Source: Burkholderiales bacterium (GTDB lineage: Bacteria; Pseudomonadota; Gammaproteobacteria; Burkholderiales; Burkholderiaceae_C). From it: a stretch of 64,000 nt of DNA. The notes under the pieces were generated by a model that searched no databases, was not told the origin of the DNA, and worked only from the letters and a program-made list of their open reading frames with translations. Below, piece after piece: positions 37,162-45,026 of the stretch; positions within the stretch are counted from its first letter, which is position 1, and each line of letters starts with the position of its first letter. The stretch covers positions 186,001 to 250,000 of the forward strand of contig JACRAY010000011.1 of NCBI GenBank assembly GCA_016213325.1, written 5' to 3'. Both the position numbers and the translations under genes were made by a program.

Positions 37162-38364
37162 TCAGGCCACCACGGCCTGCGCGCGCAACTGCCCGATCTG
37201 CGCGGGTGACAGGCCCAGCTGCTCGAGCAGCTGCGTGCTGTGCTCGCCAAACCGCGGCGGGTCCAGCCGCACGCCCAGCCGCCGGCCCGCGAGCGTGATC
37301 GGGAAGAGGGTGGTCTTCACGGTCTCGCCGGCCCTCGGCCCGTCGGGCAGCTTCACGTCGGCCAGCCCGCCGGTGGCCAGCAGGTGCTCGTCATCGTACA
37401 GGTCCTCGGGTTTCCGGATGGGCGCGTAGGGCAATCCGGCGCGCTCCATCACGCCCGACAGCTGCGCCGCACTCTTGTGCGCGAGGCGTTCGCCCAGCGT
37501 CTTCAGCAGGCGCGGGCGCTCAGCCACGCGCAGGTTGTTGGTGGCGAGACCCGGCTCGGCCTTCAGGTCGGCAAAGCCCATCACGTCGCAGAACTTGTCC
37601 CACTGCGCGTCGCTCACGGCCGCCAGGAAGATCTGCTCGCCGTCCTTCACCGTGAAGACGTCGTACACGGCCCACGGGTTGTCGCGCGCGGGCATGGGGG
37701 CCGGGTGCTTGCCCGTCATGGCGTACTGCAGCATGTGCTGGCCCACCAGGAACACGTTGTTTTCGAACAGCGCCGACTGCACCTCCATGCCGCGGCCGGT
37801 GATGCCGCGCTGGATCAGCGCACCCAGCACGCCGATGGCGCCGAACAGGCCGCCCATGATGTCGTTGATGCTGGTGCCCGCGCGCAGCGGGTCGCCGGGG
37901 CGGCCCGTCATGTAGGCCAGCCCGCCCATCATCTGCACCACTTCGTCGAGCGCCGTGCGGTGCTCGTACGGGCCGGGCAGGAAGCCCTTGTGGCTGGCGT
38001 AGATGACGCGCGGATTGGCCTTGGCGAGCGACCCGTAGTCGAGCCCGTACTTGGCCATGGTGCCCGGCTTGAAGTTCTCGGCCACCACGTCGGCGGTGGC
38101 GCACAGCTTGCGCGCGACTTCGGCGCCCGCCTCGCTGTGCAGGTCGATGCCGATGCTCTTCTTGTTGCGGTTGAACATGGGGAAGAAGCCCGAACCCGCG
38201 CCCAGCAGGCGGCGCGTTCGGTCGCCGTCGACCGGCTCGACCTTGATCACCTCGGCGCCCATGTCCGCCAGCACCATGCCGCAGGTGGGGCCCATCACCA
38301 TGTGGGTGAATTCGATGACCCGCAGGCCCTTCAGCGGCTGCGGGGTTTCGTTGGCCATCGTCAT
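37162..38364 (-). CDS. CaiB/BaiF (class III) CoA-transferase
   Basis: A 400-residue enzyme that moves CoA between carboxylic acids through an aspartyl-CoA anhydride. The catalytic Asp168 is in AGTSINDIMGG, one position from formyl-CoA transferase Asp169. MGPTCGMVLADMGAEVIKVEP is the family N-terminal signature. The ATG overlaps the stop of the lyase gene as ATGA. The partner lyase suggests it activates a hydroxy-dicarboxylate to its CoA ester with succinyl-CoA or acetyl-CoA as donor. Confidence 0.92.
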   Translation of the reverse strand: MTMANETPQPLKGLRVIEFTHMVMGPTCGMVLADMGAEVIKVEPVDGDRTRRLLGAGSGFFPMFNRNKKSIGIDLHSEAGAEVARKLCATADVVAENFKPGTMAKYGLDYGSLAKANPRVIYASHKGFLPGPYEHRTALDEVVQMMGGLAYMTGRPGDPLRAGTSINDIMGGLFGAIGVLGALIQRGITGRGMEVQSALFENNVFLVGQHMLQYAMTGKHPAPMPARDNPWAVYDVFTVKDGEQIFLAAVSDAQWDKFCDVMGFADLKAEPGLATNNLRVAERPRLLKTLGERLAHKSAAQLSGVMERAGLPYAPIRKPEDLYDDEHLLATGGLADVKLPDGPRAGETVKTTLFPITLAGRRLGVRLDPPRFGEHSTQLLEQLGLSPAQIGQLRAQAVVA

Positions 38365-39314
38365 GCGTACTGTTCCTTCATCGTCTTCGGCAGGCCGGCA
38401 CGCCAGACGTTGCCGTGCAGCTGCTCGCCCGCGAGCCACTTGCCGACCTTGCCGCGCAGGGCAAGCAGCTGGTCGAAGTCCTGCCCGGTCGCCACGCCCA
38501 TGCTGTGCAGCATGTACGCGATGTCTTCGGTGGCGACGTTGCCGCTGGCACCCGGCGCATGGGGGCAGCCGCCGATGCCGCCGATGGACGCGTCGAAGCG
38601 CGTGATGCCCATCTGCAGTGCCGCGTAGCAGTTGGCCAGCCCCAGGCCGCGTGTGTCGTGGAAGTGCGCGCAGTTCAGGCGGTCGCCGGCCACGCGCAGC
38701 ACTTTCTCGAACAGCGACGACACCATGGCCGGGTCGGCGTAGCCCACCGTGTCCGCGAGGCCCACGCAATCGACGCCGGCGTCCAGCACGGCCTGCACCA
38801 GCCGGACCACTTCATCGGCGTCGACGCGGCCCTGGATGGTGCAGCCGAACGCGGTGCTCATGCCCACTTCGATTTGCGTGCGCGAGCCGCGCGCGTCGCG
38901 CTCGGCGCGGATCTGCGCGATCTCGGCCACCACGTCGTCGGGCGCCTTGCGCAGGTTCGCCAGGCTGTGCGCGTGGCTGGCCGACAGCGGCAGCAGCATC
39001 GACGCCGCGTTCGCGTCCATGGCGCGCTGCGCGCCCTTCATGTTGGGCACCAGCACGGTCGCGCGCAGGCCCGGCAGGGTCTGCGCGAAGGCCAGCACCT
39101 CGGCGGTGTCGGCAAGCTGTGGCAGCAACTTCGGCGGCACGAACGAGCCGACCTCGATCTCGCGCTGCCCGGCGTCGTAGGCGTCACGCAGCCACTCGAG
39201 CTTGGCGGCCGTGGGGACGATGGTGGCGACGCTCTGCAGCCCGTCGCGCAGGCCCATCTCGCGGATCACGGCGCGCCGGGGCAGCGGCGGTGCAGAAAAG
39301 GGTGGATTCGGCAT
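38361..39314 (-). CDS. HMG-CoA-lyase-family enzyme (HMG-CoA or citramalyl-CoA lyase)
   Basis: A 317-residue TIM-barrel lyase. IREMGLRDGLQS (Arg23, Asp24) binds the divalent metal and acyl group. HFHDTRGLGLAN gives the metal histidines. GGIGGCPHAPGASGN carries the mobile-loop catalytic Cys. Family enzymes split 3-hydroxy-3-methylglutaryl-CoA to acetoacetate and acetyl-CoA; some relatives split citramalyl-CoA to pyruvate and acetyl-CoA. The coupled CoA-transferase makes a hydroxy-acid pathway likely. A GTG two codons upstream (39320) is an alternative start. Confidence 0.88.
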   Translation of the reverse strand: MPNPPFSAPPLPRRAVIREMGLRDGLQSVATIVPTAAKLEWLRDAYDAGQREIEVGSFVPPKLLPQLADTAEVLAFAQTLPGLRATVLVPNMKGAQRAMDANAASMLLPLSASHAHSLANLRKAPDDVVAEIAQIRAERDARGSRTQIEVGMSTAFGCTIQGRVDADEVVRLVQAVLDAGVDCVGLADTVGYADPAMVSSLFEKVLRVAGDRLNCAHFHDTRGLGLANCYAALQMGITRFDASIGGIGGCPHAPGASGNVATEDIAYMLHSMGVATGQDFDQLLALRGKVGKWLAGEQLHGNVWRAGLPKTMKEQYA

Positions 39315-39349
39315 GGACACCAGTTTAGAATTTCCGAACGGAGCCGTGA

Positions 39350-39384
39350 TCTCAATCTGAGAAGGGCAACGTTCCCAATGGGAA
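39350..39384. promoter_or_regulatory. Two dyads in the divergent LysR control region
   Basis: TCTCA-ATC-TGAGA (39350-39362) and TTCCC-AAT-GGGAA (39372-39384) are perfect 5-bp-arm inverted repeats. They lie in the 74 bases between the lyase operon (minus) and the LysR operon (plus). The second ends 4 bases before the LysR start, fitting autorepression. Both are the size of LysR recognition half-sites. Confidence 0.5.
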
Positions 39385-39388
39385 TACC

Positions 39389-40291
39389 TTGCGCGACCTC
39401 GACCTCACCACCTTGCGCCTTTATGTCTCCGTCTGCGAGGCCGGCAACATCGCGCGCGCCGGGGAAAAGGCCAACATCGTGGGCTCGGCCATCAGCAAGC
39501 GGCTGGCGCAGCTGGAACACCAGGTGGGCACGCCCCTGCTGGTGCGCAAGCGCCATGGCGTCGTGCCCACGGCCGCGGGGCTGACGCTGCTGGAACACGC
39601 GCGCGGCATGCTCGACAGTGCAGCGCGCATCGAGCGCGACATGGAAGCCTACGGCGCCGGTGCGCGCGGCCAGGTGCGCATCCTGGCTTCGGTCTCGGCC
39701 ATGACCGAGTCGCTCGCCGACGACGTGGCCACCTTCCTGCAGAAGCCGGCGCACCGCACCATCCAGGTCGACATGGAAGAGCGGGTCAGCCCCGAGATCG
39801 TGCGCGGCGTGCGCGAAGGCATGGCGTCGCTCGGCGTGTGCTGGGATGCGGCCGACCTCGGGCCGCTGCAGTCGCGGCCGTACCGTACCGACCAGCTCTG
39901 CATCGTCGTGCCCAAGGGGCACGCGCTGGCTCAGCGCAAGTCGCTGCGCTTCGAGCAGACCCTCGACTACGAGCACGTGAGCCTGCCTGTCAACAGCGCG
40001 GTGCAGGTGATGCTGCAGCGGCATGCGGCCCAGCTCGGCCGGGCGCTGGTGCACCGGGTGATCGTCACCAATTTCGAAGCCGCATTGCGCGTCGTGCGTG
40101 CCGGGCTCGCCATCAGCGTCGTGCCGCGTGAAGTCGCCGAACCCATCGCAGTGCGCTACGGCATGAAGCTGGTGCCGCTGGCCGAGCCCTGGGCGCGGCG
40201 GCGCTTCATCATCTGTTTTCGCGACCAGCAGTCGCTGACGCCTGCGGCCCACCTGCTGGTGGAGCACCTCGCGTCGAAGGCCGCCCCATGA
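39389..40291 (+). CDS. LysR-family regulator of the carboxylate cluster
   Basis: A 300-residue LysR protein. The HTH is LRLYVSVCEAGNIARAGEKANIVGSAISKRLAQLEHQVGTPLL, followed by a LysR-type effector domain. The start appears to be TTG at 39389, since no in-frame ATG or GTG exists upstream within the operator. A weak start fits low regulator levels. Its stop overlaps the ATG of the aconitase-like gene as ATGA, so regulator and enzyme are co-translated. It probably also controls the divergent lyase/CoA-transferase/Bug operon. Confidence 0.85.
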   Translation: MRDLDLTTLRLYVSVCEAGNIARAGEKANIVGSAISKRLAQLEHQVGTPLLVRKRHGVVPTAAGLTLLEHARGMLDSAARIERDMEAYGAGARGQVRILASVSAMTESLADDVATFLQKPAHRTIQVDMEERVSPEIVRGVREGMASLGVCWDAADLGPLQSRPYRTDQLCIVVPKGHALAQRKSLRFEQTLDYEHVSLPVNSAVQVMLQRHAAQLGRALVHRVIVTNFEAALRVVRAGLAISVVPREVAEPIAVRYGMKLVPLAEPWARRRFIICFRDQQSLTPAAHLLVEHLASKAAP

Positions 40292-42204
40292 ACATCCTCT
40301 TCCTCGTGGACGACGCGCACGCCATGCGCGAGCAGCTCGCGGGCCGCTGGCTGGCCACGCCGCCGGCGCAGCTGCGTGACGACGTGTCCACCGACGAGAT
40401 CACGCCCGTGCACATCATGTCGCACTACGACGACAGCCTGGGACGCTTCGTTTACACCGGCGTCAAGGGCGTCCACGCCGGTGACGTGCTGGCGGCCAAG
40501 GTCGACGTGGTGGTTGCGGGCAGGCGCTATGGCAAGGGCTCGTCGCGCGAGCACAGCCCCGCCGCCGAAAAGCATGCGGGCATCCGACTGGTCATTGCGG
40601 AGAGTTTCGAACGGATCTACCGGCAGAACGCGGACAACATCGGGTTGCTGACGTCCACCGACCCCGGGCTGGTGGCGCGCCTGCAGGCCGGCGAGCCTAT
40701 CCCGGTCGAGGAGATCCTTTCTTCGCGCGACCCCCTGGCCGCGGCCGTCCTGCGCGCCGGCGGCCTCCTGCGCTACGGCCAACAGAACCTGCGTAGGGCG
40801 GGGTCGAAGCGTGCACCGCACGCGCATCCCGCCGCTGCCCCGCAGACCCTCTTCGACAAGATCATCGCCCGCCACCGCTTCAACGATTCCTTCGTCCGCG
40901 CCGACCTGCGCTTCATCCACGAGTACTACACCGGCATGGCCGCGCACATGCTCGGCGATTTACCCCTGCACGACCCCGGCTCCATCGTCGTCTTCGAGGA
41001 CCACAGCTCTTACCTCGACGAAAGCCCGGCCCACCTGCGCCGCGGCCTGGTGCCCAACATGCGCGCCATGCAGCAGGCGCAGCGCGACTTCGCAGCGAAG
41101 CACGGCCTGCGTTACCACCGCACCCTGACCGACGAGGAGGCGCACGCCGACGACGGCAGCAACGTCGCCGGCATCTCGCACGCCATGGTGGCCGAGCGCT
41201 ACGCCCTGCCGGGGCAGGTGGTGGTGGGTACCGACTCGCACACGCCGCACAGCGGGGCGCTCGGCTGCGTCGCCTTCGGCGTGGGAACGACCGACATGGC
41301 CAATGCCTTCGTCACCGGCGCCGTGCGCCTGCCGTCGGCCTCGGTCGTGAAAGTGCGGCTCGACGGCGCACTGCAGCCCGGCGTCGCCGCCAAGGACATC
41401 GTGCTGCACCTGCTGCGCCTGCCCCAGATCCGCGGCGGCGGCGGTGTCGGCAAGGTGTTCGAGTTCTGCGGCCCGGTGGTCGATGCGATGTCCATCGACG
41501 AGCGCGCCACGCTCACCAACATGTCGGCCGAGATGGGCGGCCTGACCGGCATCGTCGCGCCCGACGCCGAGACCGTGCGCTTCCTGCAGGAGCGGCGTGG
41601 CATCGCGTTTGCCATCGAGGACTGGATGCGCGGCGACCCCGGCGCTCCGTACTCGGCCACGCTCACCGTGGATAGCTCGGCGGTCGGGCCCATGCTGGCT
41701 TCGCCCGGCGACCCCGGCAACGGCCTGCCGGTGGACGAGCTCGACCGCGAGGTGACCATCGACATCGCCTACGGCGGCTCCTGTACGGCGGGCAAGCGGG
41801 AAGACTTCGACCGCTACCATGAGGTGCTGGCGTGGGGCCTGCAGCAAGGCTTGCGCGTGCCGCCTCAGGTGCAGCTCTACCTGCAGTACGGGACTACGGC
41901 CGTGCGCGACTACTGCATCGCTCGCGGCTACGACACGACTTTCTCGGCTGTTGGCGCGCGCATCCTGCAGCCGTCGTGCGGCGCCTGCGCCAACTGTGGG
42001 CCGGGTTCGTCCAGCGACGCGGGCCAGGTCACCATCAGCGCGATCAACCGCAACTTTCCCGGCCGTTGCGGCCCCGGCCGGGTCTGGCTGGCCAGCCCGC
42101 AGACCGTCATGGCCAGCGCGCTGGCGGGGCGGGTGGTGTCGTGGCACCAGCTCAGGCAGGAAAGTGGCCGCAGCTCCGCGCCACAAAGCGCGGCACCGGC
42201 GTAG
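40288..42204 (+). CDS. Fused aconitase-superfamily hydratase: LeuD-like swivel domain followed by LeuC-like domain
   Basis: A 638-residue [4Fe-4S] hydro-lyase. Residues about 25-165 are the swivel (small-subunit) domain: DDVSTDEITP and GRRYGKGSSREHS. Residues about 185-620 are the LeuC-like catalytic part: GTDSHTPHSGALGCVAFGVGTTD. Cluster cysteines are in YGGSCTAGK and PSCGACANCGPGS. In AcnA-type enzymes the swivel is C-terminal; here it is first, as in AcnB but without the HEAT domain. Hydration of citraconate or another dicarboxylate is the contextual guess; aconitate or isopropylmalate remain possible. Confidence 0.85.
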   Translation: MNILFLVDDAHAMREQLAGRWLATPPAQLRDDVSTDEITPVHIMSHYDDSLGRFVYTGVKGVHAGDVLAAKVDVVVAGRRYGKGSSREHSPAAEKHAGIRLVIAESFERIYRQNADNIGLLTSTDPGLVARLQAGEPIPVEEILSSRDPLAAAVLRAGGLLRYGQQNLRRAGSKRAPHAHPAAAPQTLFDKIIARHRFNDSFVRADLRFIHEYYTGMAAHMLGDLPLHDPGSIVVFEDHSSYLDESPAHLRRGLVPNMRAMQQAQRDFAAKHGLRYHRTLTDEEAHADDGSNVAGISHAMVAERYALPGQVVVGTDSHTPHSGALGCVAFGVGTTDMANAFVTGAVRLPSASVVKVRLDGALQPGVAAKDIVLHLLRLPQIRGGGGVGKVFEFCGPVVDAMSIDERATLTNMSAEMGGLTGIVAPDAETVRFLQERRGIAFAIEDWMRGDPGAPYSATLTVDSSAVGPMLASPGDPGNGLPVDELDREVTIDIAYGGSCTAGKREDFDRYHEVLAWGLQQGLRVPPQVQLYLQYGTTAVRDYCIARGYDTTFSAVGARILQPSCGACANCGPGSSSDAGQVTISAINRNFPGRCGPGRVWLASPQTVMASALAGRVVSWHQLRQESGRSSAPQSAAPA

Positions 42205-42205
42205 C

Positions 42206-42832
42206 ATGGCACCCATGGACATCTCCGCCGACCCCTCCGTCCACACCGACAACGACGCCGTGAAGCGCCACGTGCTGCAGGCGGCCCTGCGCATCGCCGA
42301 AGCCGCCGGCAGCTGGGGCGCGGTGCACCTGCACGACGTGGCACGCGAAGCCCAGGTTTCGCTGGAAGAGGTGCAGCGCTGGTTCGCCGACAAGGACGCC
42401 ATCGCCGAGGGCTACTTCGACCTGGCCGACGCCGCCATGCTGGCGCTGGCGCGCGAGCCCGGCTGGGCCCACACGCCCACGCGCGACCGCCTGTACCGCG
42501 TGATCATGTCGTGGCTGGATGCCCTGGCGCCGCACAAGAAGCTGGTGGGCAGCATGCTGGGCTACAAGCTCAGGCCCGAGCACCTGCACCTGCAGGCGCG
42601 CGGCGTCGCGCGCATCAGCCGCACCGTGCAGTGGTTCCGCGAGACCGCCATGCTGCCGTCGACCGGCTGGCGGCGCGAGGCAGAAGAGGCCGCGCTGACC
42701 TCGATCTACCTCACGGTATTTTCGTACTGGCTGTGGGACAGCTCGCCGGCCAGCGAGAACACGCGCCGCTTCCTGCGCACCTCGCTGGCCGCGGCCGAGC
42801 GGGGCGCGCGCTGGCTCGGCTTCGCCTCGTGA
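42206..42832 (+). CDS. TetR/AcrR-family regulator
   Basis: A 208-residue protein starting 1 base after the aconitase-like stop; an ATG three codons on (42215) is an alternative. The HTH is AALRIAEAAGSWGAVHLHDVAREAQVSLEEVQRWFADKDAIAEGYF. The C-terminal part is helical and, with SWLDALAPHKKLVGSMLGYKL, is reminiscent of COQ9-like TetR relatives. It is probably co-transcribed with the aconitase-like gene and adds a second regulator to the cluster. Ligand unknown. Confidence 0.78.
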   Translation: MAPMDISADPSVHTDNDAVKRHVLQAALRIAEAAGSWGAVHLHDVAREAQVSLEEVQRWFADKDAIAEGYFDLADAAMLALAREPGWAHTPTRDRLYRVIMSWLDALAPHKKLVGSMLGYKLRPEHLHLQARGVARISRTVQWFRETAMLPSTGWRREAEEAALTSIYLTVFSYWLWDSSPASENTRRFLRTSLAAAERGARWLGFAS

Positions 42833-42835
42833 CGC

Positions 42836-43810
42836 TCACTCGCCGCTGATCTTGCGCTCGCGCACGATCTTGCCCCACTGCTCCGACTCCTTGCGCATGA
42901 ACTCGGTGAGTTCCGCTCGCGTCGTCGGGTGCGGCGTCAGGCCGTGCTTGCCCAGCGCCTCCTTCACCTCGGGGTCGTTCAGCACCTTCACGATCTCCTG
43001 GTTCCAGCGGTCGAGCAGGGCCACCGGCGTCTTGCCGGGCGCCATGAACGAGTACCAGTTGAGCGCCTGGAAGCCGGGGAATCCCGCTTCGGCCACCGTC
43101 GGCACGTTGGGCATGTAGGCCGGCCGGGTCGGGCCGGTGGTGGCCAGCGGAATGAGCTTGCCGGACTGGATATGCGGCAGCGCCGTGGGCGGCGCTGCGA
43201 AGTAGCCGGTGAAGCGGCCGGCCAGCAGGTCGGGCATGGCCGCCGAGCCGCCCTTGTACGGCACGTGCAGCATGTCGGTGCCTATGCGCAGCGCGAACAG
43301 CTCGCCCGTCAGGTGCGAAGCCGAACCCGGCCCGGTGGACGCGTAGCTCGCGGTGTTGGGCCCCTTCTTCGCAAACGCCACGAAGTCGGCCAGCGTCTTC
43401 ATGCCGGAGGCCGCGTTGACCACCAGAACGTTCGGAAAATGCACCCCGCCCGACACCGGCGCGAGGTCGGTGAAGGGGTCGTAGCCCACCTTCATCATGT
43501 GCGGCGCGATCGTGAGCGGCCCGATCGAGCCCAGCAGCAGCACGCTGCCGTCAGCGGGGCCACCGGCCACCTGCTGGTGCACGATGTTGCCGCCGGCGCC
43601 CGCCTTGTTCTCGACCACGACCGACTGGCCGATGTTGTCGCCCAGCTTCCTGGCAATCAGCCGCGCGGCCGAGTCGGCCGCGCCGCCGGGCGCGAAGCCG
43701 ACGAAGAGTGTGACGGGCTTGCGCGGCGGGAAGTCCTGGGCAGGGGCGAGCAAGGGCGACAGGGCGAGCAGGCAGGCGGCGCTGGCGCGAAGGAGTTGAC
43801 GCTTGTGCAT
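42836..43810 (-). CDS. Bug/TctC-family solute-binding protein, second copy
   Basis: A 324-residue periplasmic receptor with signal peptide MHKRQLLRASAACLLALSPLLAPAQD. Bug features are VVVENKAGAGGNIVHQQVA and HVPYKGGSAAMPDLLAGRFTGYF. It is convergent with the TetR gene with 3 bases between stops. It is clearly distinct from the receptor at 36151, so the cluster has two receptors and perhaps two substrates. Confidence 0.9.
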   Translation of the reverse strand: MHKRQLLRASAACLLALSPLLAPAQDFPPRKPVTLFVGFAPGGAADSAARLIARKLGDNIGQSVVVENKAGAGGNIVHQQVAGGPADGSVLLLGSIGPLTIAPHMMKVGYDPFTDLAPVSGGVHFPNVLVVNAASGMKTLADFVAFAKKGPNTASYASTGPGSASHLTGELFALRIGTDMLHVPYKGGSAAMPDLLAGRFTGYFAAPPTALPHIQSGKLIPLATTGPTRPAYMPNVPTVAEAGFPGFQALNWYSFMAPGKTPVALLDRWNQEIVKVLNDPEVKEALGKHGLTPHPTTRAELTEFMRKESEQWGKIVRERKISGE

Positions 43811-43867
43811 GGCGGGCTTCCCGGGGACTGCGAAGCGGCTATTCTGCACCCGGTCGCAGGTAAGATA

Positions 43868-43883
43868 CCTGCCTACAGGCAGG
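43868..43883. promoter_or_regulatory. Inverted repeat before the response-regulator gene
   Basis: CCTGCC-TACA-GGCAGG is a perfect 6-bp-arm dyad 14 bases before the ATG at 43898. It may be an operator or a leader hairpin next to the SD sequence AAGGGGA. Confidence 0.4.
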
Positions 43884-43897
43884 ACTCGAAGGGGAAT

Positions 43898-45013
43898 ATG
43901 GCCACCATCGTCGTGATGGAAGACGACGCGCCCACGCGCATGCTGGTGAGCTCCGTGCTGCGCAAGGAAGGCCACGAAGTGTTCATGGCCGAAGACGGCG
44001 AGCAGGGCCTGGCGCTGGTCGAGGCGCGGCCCACCGACCTGATCGTGAGCGACATCCAGATGCCGGGCATGAACGGCTTCCAGATGCTTACGGCCCTGCG
44101 CCAGAACCACGCGTTCGCCCGCATCCCCGTCATCCTGCTCACCTCGCTGCAGGAGCGCGCGCACATGCGCATCGGCATGACGTCGGGCGCCGACGACTAC
44201 ATCACCAAGCCGTTCCAGCCGCGCGAACTGCGCGAGGCGGTGGCCGCGCAGCTCAATCGCCGCAAGGTGCAGGCGGCCTTGCAGACGATGGCCGTCGAGA
44301 AGGCGGTCAGCAGGGCGCTTTCGGACCAGGCCGACAAGCTGATGAAGCTGTATGAAGAAAGGCTGGCCGCCGAACTCAGCGAGCGCTGGCCCGCGTCCAC
44401 CCGCGGCACCGAAGACGAGCGGTTCGAATCCGCCACCGTCCTGTTCGCCGACATCCCGCAGTACGCCGGCGTCGCCGAGAAGCTGGACGCCTCCGAGCTG
44501 GCGGACCTGGTGCGCCGCTTCTACGGCCGCGCCAACGACGCCGCCTACCTGTTCGGCGCGCGCCACATGCAGTTCGTGGGCGAAGGGCTGCTGGCGGTCT
44601 TCACCGACGACACCAATACCGACACCGTGAACCACGCCCTGCGCGCGGTGCGCACGGCACTGGCCATGGTGGAAGCGGTGTTCGACATGCAGCGCCATCT
44701 CGACAAGGTGTACCCGCACCGCGGCCTGCCGGCCTTCTCGGCGCACGTCGCGCTCAACTCGGGCCCGGTCACGCTCACCTACCTGCAGGACCCGCTGCAC
44801 GGCGGCACGCAACGCCTGCCCGTGGGCGACGTGACCAGCACGGTGCTGCAGTTGCAGAAGCAGGCCCAGGCGCAGGGCTGGCCGATAGCGGCCGCTGTCA
44901 GCACGCTGCGTGCGGTGACCGGCGCAGTGCTCACCGGCCGCCGCGCGCTGGTGGAACTGCCCGGGCGCAGCCAACCCGTGGACGCGGCCGAAATCACCGG
45001 CCTGGCAGCTTAA
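43898..45013 (+). CDS. Response regulator with a degenerate class III cyclase domain
   Basis: A 371-residue protein. Residues 1-120 are a receiver domain with phospho-acceptor Asp52 ([11 protein letters not shown]) and the switch Lys in ITKPFQP. Residues about 180-360 resemble an adenylate/guanylate cyclase domain: [17 protein letters not shown] keeps the first metal Asp. But the K-x-x-G-D motif reads QFVGE, and the V-N-x-A-x-R motif reads VTSTVLQ. It is therefore probably catalytically dead and used for binding or dimerisation. The hybrid kinase begins 13 bases downstream. Confidence 0.85.
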   Translation: MATIVVMEDDAPTRMLVSSVLRKEGHEVFMAEDGEQGLALVEARPTDLIVSDIQMPGMNGFQMLTALRQNHAFARIPVILLTSLQERAHMRIGMTSGADDYITKPFQPRELREAVAAQLNRRKVQAALQTMAVEKAVSRALSDQADKLMKLYEERLAAELSERWPASTRGTEDERFESATVLFADIPQYAGVAEKLDASELADLVRRFYGRANDAAYLFGARHMQFVGEGLLAVFTDDTNTDTVNHALRAVRTALAMVEAVFDMQRHLDKVYPHRGLPAFSAHVALNSGPVTLTYLQDPLHGGTQRLPVGDVTSTVLQLQKQAQAQGWPIAAAVSTLRAVTGAVLTGRRALVELPGRSQPVDAAEITGLAA

Positions 45014-45026
45014 GAGCGCCTCCGAC

